DNA from: Phycisphaerales bacterium UBA5793
GTDB lineage: Bacteria; Planctomycetota; Phycisphaerae; Phycisphaerales; UBA5793
Direction: 5' to 3'
Assembly: GCA_002418285.1 (NCBI GenBank)
Contig: DIDT01000065.1
Coordinates: 1-64,000, forward strand
DNA length: 64,000 nucleotides
The position numbers and the translations under genes are program-made. The notes beneath the pieces are model-generated. The model saw nothing but the letters and a program-made list of their open reading frames with translations, made no database searches and had not been told where the DNA came from. Positions 7,379-17,300 of the stretch are shown one piece after another (the stretch's first letter is position 1; each line of letters opens with the position of its first letter).

Positions 7379-10300
7379 TCAAGGCTGCCGGACGGTGATG
7401 GTGAACTGGCCCGGTCTGGTCTCGTGGTCTGTTGTTGTTCCATCGGGCCAGCGGACCTGGAACCGGATCGCGCCGGTGGGTGGCGGGCCGAGGCCGAAGT
7501 AGAGTTGCGGCGCGGACTGGGACAGGTAGCCCGAGCCTGCGGTGGCCTCGGCGGTTTGACTCGGCGCCTTGGCGCTGCGGAATACGCGAATGCGCGCGCC
7601 GACCGCGGTCGGATTGCCGGGTCTGCCCTTGAGTGTGATGGCCAGGATGTCACCGCCGAAAGGCAGTGCGGTGGCATCGTTGACAAAGGCGCGAACAGCG
7701 CCCTCATTCTGCGTCAGCGCCACGTCTGGTACACCATCGTGATTGATGTCGCACACGGTTGCGGCGCGCCCGTCGCCCGGCACGACCAACCCTCGTTGGC
7801 CGGTGGCGTCAGGCCAGAACATGCATTCATCCAGACCCATCATGAACTGGCCAATACCGCCGGCCCATCGGCCGGTCTCGGGTTCGCGATAGCTGAAGTT
7901 CTGAACGAAATAGGCCTGAGGATCGCCGCTACCCGTGAAGTCGGTCACGACGGCGCCAAATCCCGGCGACGCCTGAGCGTTTCGAGGAAGCGGTTGGAAG
8001 CCAAACGTTGGTCCGTCGCTTCCGGCTGATCCGTTGTTGACGAGCACGCCACTGGCGAGCGTGTTGGCGCGAAGAACCTGCGCCTGCTCGAGTGAATCGG
8101 GTGTGTAGATCTGTTCGAGCGTCGCGCCGGCGAAGTCGTGGTAGGTCGGCATGCGCTGCTTGACGAGGGGCATGGCGTCGCTCGAACAACTCAGGCCGCG
8201 CACGGGAAGCAGCACTTGCTCATTGCCAGTTTTGGCCTCGACGATGTCGTACTGACCGTTTCCATCAAAGTCGGCGTAGTAGATCATCGCCGGCTTTTCG
8301 GGCGTGGCGGTCTTGTACTTGGTGTTGAGGCCGGCGTTGAGAACGAGGTAGTCCATGTCGCCATCGCCATCGAAGTCGCCGGAGGTGATGGAATTCCACC
8401 AGCCGGTGAGATCGGCGAGGCCGGCATCAGCGGTGCGCTCGACGAGTTTGTCGCCAGTATTCTGCCAGTAGTGGATCGGCCCGTACTCGCAGGCGATGAG
8501 CAGATCGATCAGGCCGTCGTCGTTCGCGTCGGACCACACGGCGGAGGTCACCATGCCCGCGTCGACCAAGCCTGGCGCATCGGTTTGCGTGACGTCGGTG
8601 AAGGTGCCGCCGTCGTTGCGCAGCAGGCGGCTGGGCGGGGCCAGCGGGTAGTTGCCGGGCACCGTTCGACCACCAACGAAGAGATCGAGATCACCATCGC
8701 GGTCATAGTCGGCGGCGACGATGCAGGAGGTGCTCGTCGCGACATCAGGCAGGGCATCGGGCGCGGCATGCGTGAAGTGCCCGCTACCGTCATTGAGATA
8801 AGGACGATCTCGCAGCGCTGGATCACCCTGCGGCCACTCGACGCTGCCGCTGGCGACGATGAGATCGAGATCTCCATCCGAATCGACGTCGATCCACAGC
8901 ACGCCCATGTCTTCGGATTCGCGGTCGTCGGCCCAGGGACCGTCGGGCGCTTTGGTGAAGTGGCCGTTGCCGTCGTCGAGCAGGAGCTGCCCGACCTGGC
9001 CGGCCGGTGCGCCGACGAAGCAATCGTCGTCGCCGTCGCCGTCCGCATCGCCCCACGCCATGCCGGGTCCGTTGTGCGAGAGCAGAGCCGGGAGCAGCGG
9101 CTGAGTCTTGTATTCGTCGAAGTCGCGCTCAGGCATCGCGCCGGTCTTGAAGCCGGAAGATGGATCCAGCGCGACGAACTGTGGCGTTACTTCCTGTTCG
9201 ACGGCGGGCTTTGCAGGTGCAGTGGGTTGCGTGATGGTGTACCAGCGATCGGTCGCCAGACGCTGGAAGGTCTGCTCGGTACCGTCGGGCCAGGTCACCG
9301 TCAGATGGGTGATCCACTCATCATCACCAAGAGCGAGGTGGGTCACGGGTTCGGTTGCCGACTCGAATCCGTGCGCCGGGTAGACCTGATGCATCTGCCC
9401 CCGCTGCAGACCATAGGCGTCGATGCGAGCGCCGATGCCGAAGCGGTTGTCGCGCGTGCCGCGGAGGCTGACGAGGATGCGGTGGCCGTTGGTTGAATCG
9501 TTGCGGTAGATGCCGACAGGCTCATCGACATTGCACACGACGAGATCGAGATCGCCATCGCGATCGAAGTCAGCCATAGCGGCGCCGTAGCTGAGCGTTT
9601 CCTGGTTGAGTCCCCACTCCTGTCCAACGTCGGTGAAGTGATACTCCCAATCGTTGCGGAAGACCGCGTTGCGTTCGCGGATCGGCGGCACTTTGCGATA
9701 CGCATTCCACTGCGCTTCCCAGCGCTGCATGGGGTCGCGCACGCCGATCTTGTCCATCTCGACTTCGAGCGACTGGAGTTTGCGGGTGAGATCGGGATCG
9801 AATGACTGGTTCGTCGTGCCGTTGGTGGCGAAGAAGTCGATGGCGCCGTCGTTGTCGAGGTCGTTGAAGAGCACGGACCAGGTCCAATCGGTGCTGGCCA
9901 GGCCGGCGAGGTAGCCGATCTCCATGAAGCGCGGCGTGGCGGTATTGAGGTAGAGCATGTTGTGCATGTACTGGCGCGGCTCGGCGCTGAGCAGGAACCA
10001 GCGCGAGTCGCCCATGTCGCCCATCCACAGCTTGGACATGAAGTGCGTGCGGGCGCTCATGTCGGCGGCGAGGAAATCCATGCGGCCGTCGCCATTGATG
10101 TCGCCGAAGTCGGCGCCCATCGAGAACCACGGCGAATAGGGAACGGTCTGCTCGATGATGTCGGTGAAGGCGCCGTCGCCGTTGTTGCGATACCAGTGGT
10201 CGGGATCCCAGAAGTCATTGCCGACGTAGAGGTCGGAGTCGCCGTCGTTGTCGTAATCCCACCATGTCGCGCTGAGGCCGGGGTGGTTGCCGGTGATGCC

Positions 10301-11122
10301 GGCTTGCTCGCCGACTTCGGTGAAGGTACCGTCGCCGTTGTTGTGATACAAGCAGTCGCGCTGGCCGGCCTTGATAACGAAGCGTTGATCCTGCCCGTTG
10401 ATGTGGCGAACCTGCTCGGCAAACATCTCTTCCTGCCCCGGCGCGAGGGTGACGTGGCCGGCCCCATCGCGTTGCATGCGTGGCTGATCGGCCGCCGCGC
10501 CCGGATACATTCGGTTGGTCAGCAGGTAGATGTCGACATAGCCGTCGTTATCGTAATCGGCCACGGCGGCCATGACGGACGCGCCGCGGAAGTCGACGCC
10601 GACTTTCTTTGCCGATTCAACGAATGTGCCATTGCCCTGGTTGACGTACAGCAGGTTTGGCGCGTCATAATTGCAGACGTAGAGATCGAGGTCGCCGTCG
10701 TTGTCGAAATCGAGGAAGGTCGCGCCGGTGCCCCACGCCGTGCCGAGGTTGACGCCGGCTTTGTCCGTGACATCTTCGAAGACCATGTCGCCGGTCTGGC
10801 GGTAGAGGCGGTCGCTCTTGATCTGGCTGGTGAGGTAGAGATCGGGCCGGCCGTCGTTGTCGTAGTCGCCGATGCAGACGCCGCCACCGGCGTAGCTGTG
10901 CATGTAGAGATGTTTGCGGGCGTTGTCCCAGTCGATGCGGTTTTCAAAGTCGATGCCGGTCTGCGTGGCGTCGAGCTGAGTGAACATCGACTCGCCGGGC
11001 GGCGCGGTGGGCGCCTTGAGGGGCCTGGAGATCAAGCCGTCCTGCTGGGCGAGGGTCGTGGTCGGAAACAACGACAGGAGGACGAGCGCGCAGGCGCTTC
11101 GGCGGGAGAGCGAGTGTTCCAT
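7379..11122 (-). CDS. Giant secreted FG-GAP/VCBS repeat protein with two ASPIC/UnbV domains (CRTAC1-like)
   Basis: 1247 residues with a signal peptide (ending TTTLAQ). At least 14 calcium-binding FG-GAP motifs of the D-x-D-x-DG-x-x-D type are visible (for example DYDNDGRPDLYL, DFDNDGDLDLYV, DINGDGRMDF, DYDRDGDLDLFV), which would fold into two beta-propellers. An ASPIC/UnbV domain closes each half: the first around residues 555-635 (FGIGARIDAYG ... VTWPDGTEQ), the second at the C-terminus (VGARIRVFRS ... VRWPDGTTTDHE). The protein therefore looks like two CRTAC1-like units fused in tandem. It is probably cell-surface or periplasmic; the ligand is unknown. The gene stands alone. Confidence 0.85.
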   Translation of the reverse strand: MEHSLSRRSACALVLLSLFPTTTLAQQDGLISRPLKAPTAPPGESMFTQLDATQTGIDFENRIDWDNARKHLYMHSYAGGGVCIGDYDNDGRPDLYLTSQIKSDRLYRQTGDMVFEDVTDKAGVNLGTAWGTGATFLDFDNDGDLDLYVCNYDAPNLLYVNQGNGTFVESAKKVGVDFRGASVMAAVADYDNDGYVDIYLLTNRMYPGAAADQPRMQRDGAGHVTLAPGQEEMFAEQVRHINGQDQRFVIKAGQRDCLYHNNGDGTFTEVGEQAGITGNHPGLSATWWDYDNDGDSDLYVGNDFWDPDHWYRNNGDGAFTDIIEQTVPYSPWFSMGADFGDINGDGRMDFLAADMSARTHFMSKLWMGDMGDSRWFLLSAEPRQYMHNMLYLNTATPRFMEIGYLAGLASTDWTWSVLFNDLDNDGAIDFFATNGTTNQSFDPDLTRKLQSLEVEMDKIGVRDPMQRWEAQWNAYRKVPPIRERNAVFRNDWEYHFTDVGQEWGLNQETLSYGAAMADFDRDGDLDLVVCNVDEPVGIYRNDSTNGHRILVSLRGTRDNRFGIGARIDAYGLQRGQMHQVYPAHGFESATEPVTHLALGDDEWITHLTVTWPDGTEQTFQRLATDRWYTITQPTAPAKPAVEQEVTPQFVALDPSSGFKTGAMPERDFDEYKTQPLLPALLSHNGPGMAWGDADGDGDDDCFVGAPAGQVGQLLLDDGNGHFTKAPDGPWADDRESEDMGVLWIDVDSDGDLDLIVASGSVEWPQGDPALRDRPYLNDGSGHFTHAAPDALPDVATSTSCIVAADYDRDGDLDLFVGGRTVPGNYPLAPPSRLLRNDGGTFTDVTQTDAPGLVDAGMVTSAVWSDANDDGLIDLLIACEYGPIHYWQNTGDKLVERTADAGLADLTGWWNSITSGDFDGDGDMDYLVLNAGLNTKYKTATPEKPAMIYYADFDGNGQYDIVEAKTGNEQVLLPVRGLSCSSDAMPLVKQRMPTYHDFAGATLEQIYTPDSLEQAQVLRANTLASGVLVNNGSAGSDGPTFGFQPLPRNAQASPGFGAVVTDFTGSGDPQAYFVQNFSYREPETGRWAGGIGQFMMGLDECMFWPDATGQRGLVVPGDGRAATVCDINHDGVPDVALTQNEGAVRAFVNDATALPFGGDILAITLKGRPGNPTAVGARIRVFRSAKAPSQTAEATAGSGYLSQSAPQLYFGLGPPPTGAIRFQVRWPDGTTTDHETRPGQFTITVRQP

Positions 11123-11178
11123 CTTGGAGGATATGCGCGGTCGGGGCGCGAGAGCGTTCGTCAGGCGGTACGCAGCGG

Positions 11179-12585
11179 TCAGTGGGCGATGCGGTGACCG
11201 AGCATGGGGGCGATCTCGTTGACCATGCGATCGCGGATGACTTCGTTGCGGGCTTCCAGATTGAGGCGCAGAACCGGCTCAGTGTTGGACTGGCGGACGT
11301 TGCACCACCAGCCTTCTTTCTTGAAGCAGTCGATGGTGAGGCCGTCGAGATGGGAGATTTCCGCGACGTTGCCGAAATGTTCTTCGAGCGCTTCGAGCGC
11401 AAGATCTTTTTCCTCGTTGGTGAAGTTGATCTCGCCTGACTGCGAGTAGCGGGCGATGGGCTTGACCAGTTCGCTGAGTGTCTTACCGCTTTCGGCGAGG
11501 ATGCTGAGGACCTCGGCGAAGATAATGGCGCCGCTGTCGGCGAAGAAGTTGTCGCGGAAGTAGAAGTGGCCGGAGAGTTCACCGCCAAAGACCGCCTCGC
11601 GGTCGCGGAGAATCTGCTTCATGAAGACATGGCCGACGCGCGACTGGATCGGCTTGCCGCCTGCGGCGCGGATCTCCTCTTCGACGGCGCGGCTGGAGCG
11701 CAGATCGTAGACGATGCCGGCGCCGGGGTTGGCCTGAAGGAAGTGCGTAGCGAGCATGGCGGTGAGATGATCGCAGCCGATGATCTCGGCCTTTTCATCG
11801 ACGAAGATGCCGCGGTCGGCGTCGCCGTCGAAGCAGATGCCGCAATGCGCGCCGGTTTCGAGCACCTTCTGGCGCACATCAGCGAGATTGGCGGCGATAA
11901 GCGGATTGGGATCGTGCGAGAACTTGCCCGTCGTATTGCGGAAGTGCAGTTCGATGATCTCGAGGTTGGGGACGCCCTTGAACACCTTCTTGAACATCGT
12001 GCCGGCCATGCCATTGCTGGCGTCGACGACGACTTTGAGCGTCCGGTCCTTGAGATCGAGGAAGGCGAGCACATGCTCGCGATATCCATCCCAGAAGTCG
12101 CGCTCCTCCACGCGACCGATGGGATCCGGACCGGGCGAGATCTTGTCGAAGTCGGCCATGGCGGCGTACTTGCTGATCTCGTCGAGGCCGGTCGTCTGAC
12201 CAATGGGCAGGGCCTGGCGGCCGCTGATCTTAAAGCCGTTGTACTCGACGGGATTGTGGCTTGCGGTGACCATCACGCCGCCGGCACAGTCGAGGTAGTT
12301 GATCGCAAAGTAGATAAAGGGAGTGTCAACCATACCGACGTCGATGACGTGGGCGCCGTAGGTGCGGATACCCTCCATGAGGGCCTTGGAGAGGGCGGGT
12401 GAGCTGGGTCGCATGTCGCGGCCGACGATGATGTGCCGCATCATGGGGTCGGTGTCACCTGACGCGGCGGCTTGTTCGAGGAGGTAGCGGGCGGTGCCAT
12501 AGCCGATCTTCCACGCGGTCTGCTCATTGAGCGGATTGGGATAGGTCGCGCGGACGTCATAGGCCTTGAAGACTTTTCCAAGCAT
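11179..12585 (-). CDS. Phosphomannomutase/phosphoglucomutase
   Basis: An alpha-D-phosphohexomutase that interconverts hexose 6- and 1-phosphates for sugar-nucleotide and polysaccharide synthesis. From ATG 12585 (MLGKVFKAYDVRATYP) it is 468 residues, the standard size; the open frame extends 37 codons upstream but lacks homology-like sequence. Visible motifs: catalytic serine loop TASHNP (S109), metal-binding DGDADR (253-258), sugar loop GGELSGH, and the C-terminal phosphate-binding segment RQSNTEPVLR. Whether mannose or glucose phosphate is preferred cannot be told, so no symbol is given. Confidence 0.92.
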   Translation of the reverse strand: MLGKVFKAYDVRATYPNPLNEQTAWKIGYGTARYLLEQAAASGDTDPMMRHIIVGRDMRPSSPALSKALMEGIRTYGAHVIDVGMVDTPFIYFAINYLDCAGGVMVTASHNPVEYNGFKISGRQALPIGQTTGLDEISKYAAMADFDKISPGPDPIGRVEERDFWDGYREHVLAFLDLKDRTLKVVVDASNGMAGTMFKKVFKGVPNLEIIELHFRNTTGKFSHDPNPLIAANLADVRQKVLETGAHCGICFDGDADRGIFVDEKAEIIGCDHLTAMLATHFLQANPGAGIVYDLRSSRAVEEEIRAAGGKPIQSRVGHVFMKQILRDREAVFGGELSGHFYFRDNFFADSGAIIFAEVLSILAESGKTLSELVKPIARYSQSGEINFTNEEKDLALEALEEHFGNVAEISHLDGLTIDCFKKEGWWCNVRQSNTEPVLRLNLEARNEVIRDRMVNEIAPMLGHRIAH

Positions 12586-12712
12586 CAGCAGCGCTCCGTG
12601 GGATGTAAGACGGCCGCGCGAGCCGCGACCGATGGAACCAACATAATAGGTGAGCGCGGCGCAACTGTCAGTCAGGCGATGGCCCCAGAGGGGCAAAATC
12701 GGCTCTTTTGGC

Positions 12713-13120
12713 TCAACAATCGGGGTTTTCGTCCGGATTGGCGGGCGGTTCGGTGGTCAGCGAAGGGTCGATGGCCAGGCGCACCTTGCGGAGCACCGCC
12801 TTGCGGCCGGCAAGCCGCAACTCGCTTTCCAGCCCCGATTTGAGAAGGCGATCGGCATGGTACAGCGTCGACGAACCGTCCAAATGGATGGTCAGCACAC
12901 CTCGACTGAAGGCGCTGAGGCGGCTGCGCTCGACGATCTCGGGCGGCATGATCTCGGCCCACTTCTCGATGAACTCGCCGAGGCGATCGAAGGGCTTGCG
13001 ATGCTCGCGCTCGAACTGCTGTGGGAGGAACGCTCCCAGCGGTTGAACGCGATCCTGACGGATCGAGCGGCCATCACGGATGGCGTCGATGCGGCGCTGG
13101 AGGGGCGAAGAGAAAGACAT
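12713..13120 (-). CDS. DUF721 / DciA-like protein
   Basis: 135 residues. The segment W-A-E-I-M-PPEIVERSRLSAF ... GVLTIHLDGS ... LYHADRLLKSGLE fits the DUF721 fold found in DciA, the ancestral loader of the DnaB replicative helicase. DciA is a plausible role here because planctomycetes generally lack DnaC. The C-terminal ~25 residues are Pro/Asn-rich and disordered. It is divergent from the ABC ATPase gene and follows phosphomannomutase on the other side; neither neighbour helps with function. Confidence 0.65.
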   Translation of the reverse strand: MSFSSPLQRRIDAIRDGRSIRQDRVQPLGAFLPQQFEREHRKPFDRLGEFIEKWAEIMPPEIVERSRLSAFSRGVLTIHLDGSSTLYHADRLLKSGLESELRLAGRKAVLRKVRLAIDPSLTTEPPANPDENPDC

Positions 13121-13235
13121 CCGAGGATGGTAGTCCGCGCCGAAACCACATGCGGACGACCGTCGGCGGCTCGTGATTCTCTGCGCAGCGCAGTCGGGTC
13201 GCGGGTCACTGGTGGCGCGCTACGATGCGCGTCCC

Positions 13236-14303
13236 ATGACGGCGATCTCGTTGGATGGTGTGCGGAAGGCGTTCGGCTCGACCGTGGCGGTTGATTCGGT
13301 TTCGCTGCGCATCGAAGACGGGAATCTGTTCTTTCTTCTTGGACCGTCGGGATGCGGCAAGACGACGCTGCTGCGCATGATCGCGGGTTTCATTGAGCCC
13401 AGCCGCGGAACAATCAGGTTTGACGACCAGGATGTGACGCACCTGCCGCCGGAAAAGCGGCAGACGGGGATGGTGTTTCAGAACTACGCCCTTTGGCCGC
13501 ACATGACGGTCGCGGAGAATGTCGCATTCGGACTGAAGGTGCGCAAGGTGAGTGGCAGCGAAAGGGACGACCGGGTGGGAGCGGCTCTCAAGGCGGTGCG
13601 AATGCAGGACTACGGCAAACGCACGCCCAATCAATTGTCAGGCGGTCAACAGCAGCGGGTAGCGCTGGCGCGGGCGCTGGTGATCGAGCCGCGTGTGCTG
13701 CTGCTTGATGAACCGCTGTCGAATCTGGATGCGCGGTTGCGGGCGGAGATGCGCCGCGAGATCCGCCGGCTGTGCAACGAAACGGGCATCACGACGATCT
13801 ACGTCACGCACGACCAGGTCGAGGCGCTTTCGATGGCGGACCAGTTGGCGGTGCTGCGCGATGGCAAGGTGATTCAGGTCGGTGGGCCGCGTGCGGTGTA
13901 TCAGCGGCCGGACAACCGCTTCGTCGCGGACTTTCTCGGCGACACGAACTTCATCAGCGCCGAGGTCATCGGCGCCGAGGCGGGGGAACTGATTCTGCAG
14001 GCCCCGATGGGCCATGTGCGGGCCACCGGATTGCACGAGACCACGCCGCGCAGTGGAAATCTGACCTGCTCAATACGCCCCGAGGCGTGGCGACTGGGCA
14101 CAACACCCACCGACTCAGCGAACAACTGTTGGCCGGGCACGATCGTCGACAGCGTCTACCACGGGGAGGCAGCGCGGCACGAAGTCGAGCTTGTGGGAGA
14201 CATCACCATTCACGTGCTGGAGTTGAACCCGGCTCCGCGCGAGCGCGGCTCTGCGGTGCGCGTGAGCGTGGACGCCGCGGACGTGGTGGTGCTGGCGGAT
14301 TGA
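13236..14303 (+). CDS. ABC transporter ATP-binding protein (PotA/FbpC/UgpC type), orphan
   Basis: From ATG 13236 (MTAISLDGVRKAFG) the product has 355 residues: Walker A GPSGCGKT (36-43), Q-loop FQNYALWPH, signature LSGGQQQ (134-140), Walker B VLLLDEP (154-160), H-loop VTHDQ, then a ~120-residue C-terminal TOBE/MalK-like regulatory domain. Members energise import of polyamines, iron or sugars through separate permeases. No permease or binding-protein gene is adjacent, so the ATPase must work with subunits encoded elsewhere. The open frame runs 21 codons further up, but position 13236 matches the family start. Confidence 0.88.
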   Translation: MTAISLDGVRKAFGSTVAVDSVSLRIEDGNLFFLLGPSGCGKTTLLRMIAGFIEPSRGTIRFDDQDVTHLPPEKRQTGMVFQNYALWPHMTVAENVAFGLKVRKVSGSERDDRVGAALKAVRMQDYGKRTPNQLSGGQQQRVALARALVIEPRVLLLDEPLSNLDARLRAEMRREIRRLCNETGITTIYVTHDQVEALSMADQLAVLRDGKVIQVGGPRAVYQRPDNRFVADFLGDTNFISAEVIGAEAGELILQAPMGHVRATGLHETTPRSGNLTCSIRPEAWRLGTTPTDSANNCWPGTIVDSVYHGEAARHEVELVGDITIHVLELNPAPRERGSAVRVSVDAADVVVLAD

Positions 14304-14352
14304 GGCGCGGGGGGGCTGTGCGCGGGGATGACGTCGCGCTAGACGCTCTTGC

Positions 14353-17300
14353 TTACTTCGCGACCGGCTGGGGTTCGTTCTGCGCAGACGCGGACTCATC
14401 TTCTTTGGTCTCAACCTGCGATGGCGAGATCGACTTGGCAGGTGCGCCGGCGCCCGCCGGGTGGAGCGTTGGTCGGCCCCACGAACCGAGCGCGGCGTGG
14501 AAGAAGTTCGTCGTGACGATGCGCGCGTCGATGACGAGGCTGAAGAGCAGCGGGACGAGCACGAGGGTGAAGAACGTGCTCATGAGCAGGCCGCCCATCA
14601 CGACGCTGCCCAGGCCGCGATACAGCTCGCTGCCTGAACCGGGCATGAGTACGAGCGGGATGGTTCCGCCGACGGTGGTCATGGCGGTCATCATGATCGG
14701 GCGCAGTCGGGTGCGGACGGACTCGGCAATCGCCTTGCGGGGCGAGAGTTTCTCGACGATATCTTCGGCGCTCTCGCCGTAGCCTTTCATGAAGTTGAGC
14801 GCCTGGTAGACGATGAGAATGGCGTTGTTGACAACAGTGCCCAACAGCATGACGAAGCCGAGCATCGTCAGGATGTCGAGATTCTGCGTGGGCATATAGG
14901 GATCGGCGGCGGTCCACATGTGCACGAGCCGCAGGCCGAGGAATCCGCCGAACGTCGCCAGCGGTACGCTGAAGAGAATGACGAGCGGATAGAGGAAGGA
15001 CTCGAAGAGCACGCACATGAGCAGGTAATTGATGAGCAGCGCAAGGAAGAAGCGGCTGGAAAGCAGACCCATGACGGTGCCGTCGCCAAGCAGCGCTTTG
15101 CGAACGGAGGTCAGTTTGTCAGCCGAGCCGGCCAGGCCGGTGTGGACGGTTTCCGGGATTTGACCCTGCTGGCGCAGGCCTTCGACCATCGCGGTGATCT
15201 TGTCCATCGCTTCGCCCAGAGGGATGTCCTTGTCGGGCGTTACTTCGAGCGAGACGGCGCGCTGGCGCTCGACGTGATTGATCTGCTGGGGCGCGGTGGT
15301 GCGAACAAGGCTGGCAACGGAGGCGAGCGGCACGTTCTGTCCGGTGGACGTGGCGATGGGCGTGTCGGAAAGCGCGCCGACATCGCGCGCAAGCCACTGG
15401 CCATTGCGGATGGCATCGCGATCGACAACCTTGAGGTCGATGGATTCACCACCGATGCGAAACTCGCCGACGTTGGCGCCTTCGCCCAGAGCACGAACCG
15501 CCAGACCAACGTCGCGGGTGGACAGGCCCAGTTCGGCGGCGCGGAGTCGATCGACCACGACGTTCACCTGCGGCGCCGAAATCTGGAAGTTGCCAGGCTG
15601 GCTCTGCACTTTGCCGTAGCCGAACTCCTGATTGAGCATGTTGAAGGCGACGCCTGCAGCGGCGTTGACCTGATCGATGTCATCGCCGGAGAACTCGACG
15701 TCGATCGATGATCCGCTCGAACCCGAGAGACGGAAGAGTGGAGCCTGAAACGCGAAACCGGTCACGCCGGGGAGGACATCGGCGCGCGTGGCGTAGTTGA
15801 AGAGCGTGGCGATGTCGGCGACGCGTTTGGGGTCGTCGCTGATGCCGCCATGGAACATGAAGCCACTGAACGCGACGAAGAAGTAGTTTTCAATACCCGG
15901 TGGGTGAACCGGTTCGCCCGGCTTGCCGGTGGCCCAGTTAAATGTCGGCACTGGGGGGAGCTTGGCGAGCGCCGCTTTGTAGGCCTCGGGATCACTGATG
16001 AGTTCACCCGCTTCCCAGTAGGGCCGAATTTCCTTTTCAACGCGGCTGCCAAGCTCGAGTTGTTTGTCGAGGTTGTAGCCGGGAGGCGGGACGAGCATGC
16101 CGAAGACGAGGTTGCGATTCCCCTTGGGCAAGTAGTCGGTGGGCGGCATGAGCGCGAAGCTGCCCCAGACGGACCCCACCGCAAAGAAGGTCACGATGGC
16201 GACGCGAGCGAGTACGCTGCCGCACAGGGCATAAATGAGCCGGCCCAGCGCGCCACTGACGCCGCGCGGCTCATCGGCAGCGGGAACGGTGGAAACGGTG
16301 TTGCGTCGCTTGGCCATGCCGGTGCCGAAGGAGAGCCAGATGGCTGCGGCACATGGAACGACGGTGACGGAGACGACCAGGCTCAGCGCCACAGCCGAAC
16401 AGATCGCCAGCACGATGTCTCGGAAGAGCTGCCCGGCGTCTTCCTTGATAAAGAGGACGGGGATAAAGACGACGATGGTTGTGAGGGTCGAAGCCAGGAC
16501 GGCGCCCCAGACCTCGCGCGGCGCGCGGTAGGCGGCCTGGCGCGGCGTAGCGCCCATCTCGACGTGCCGATAGATGTTCTCGAGCACGACGATGGAGTTG
16601 TCAACCACCATGCCCACGGCGAAGGCGAGACCGGCGAGGCTGATGACGTTGAGGTTGCGGCCCATCGCGACCATGGCCACAAACGTGCCGATGACCGAGA
16701 TGGGAATCGCCAGCGCGATGATGCCAACCGAACGGACGGAACGGAGAAAGAGCAGCAGCGTGATGACGGCAATGGCGCCGCCGATGTAGATGTTGCTGGT
16801 GACCAGGCCGATGGCTTGATCAATATAAACGGTCTGGTCGTAGACCTGGCGCAGACGCAGCGGAGCGGTGAGGCCGAGCTTGCGCGACTGGATTTCGAGC
16901 AACCCACCCGGAGCATTGAGATCGACGATCGCCGCCTGCAGCCCGTCCATCACTTCGATGACGTTGGAGCCGATTTCGCGCTGGGCGTTGATGGCGATCA
17001 CCGTGTTGCCCTTGGAGTGCACGAAGGACGCTGGTTTCTTGTAGGTCATCACGACATCGGCGACGTCGCGGACGTAGATGGGGCCGCCGGCATCGCGCGA
17101 GATGACGGTCTGCTCGACATCTTCGGTGGTACGGTATCGTCCCACGGTGCGCAGGGTGATACTGGCCTTGCCCTCGTCGACGGAGCCGGCGGAGAGGTCG
17201 ACGTTCTCGCGGCGGAGCGCATCGAAGAGATTGCCATACGTCAAACCATGCTGCGCGAGGCGAATGGGATCGGAGCGCACCTGGACTTCGCGCTCAAAGC

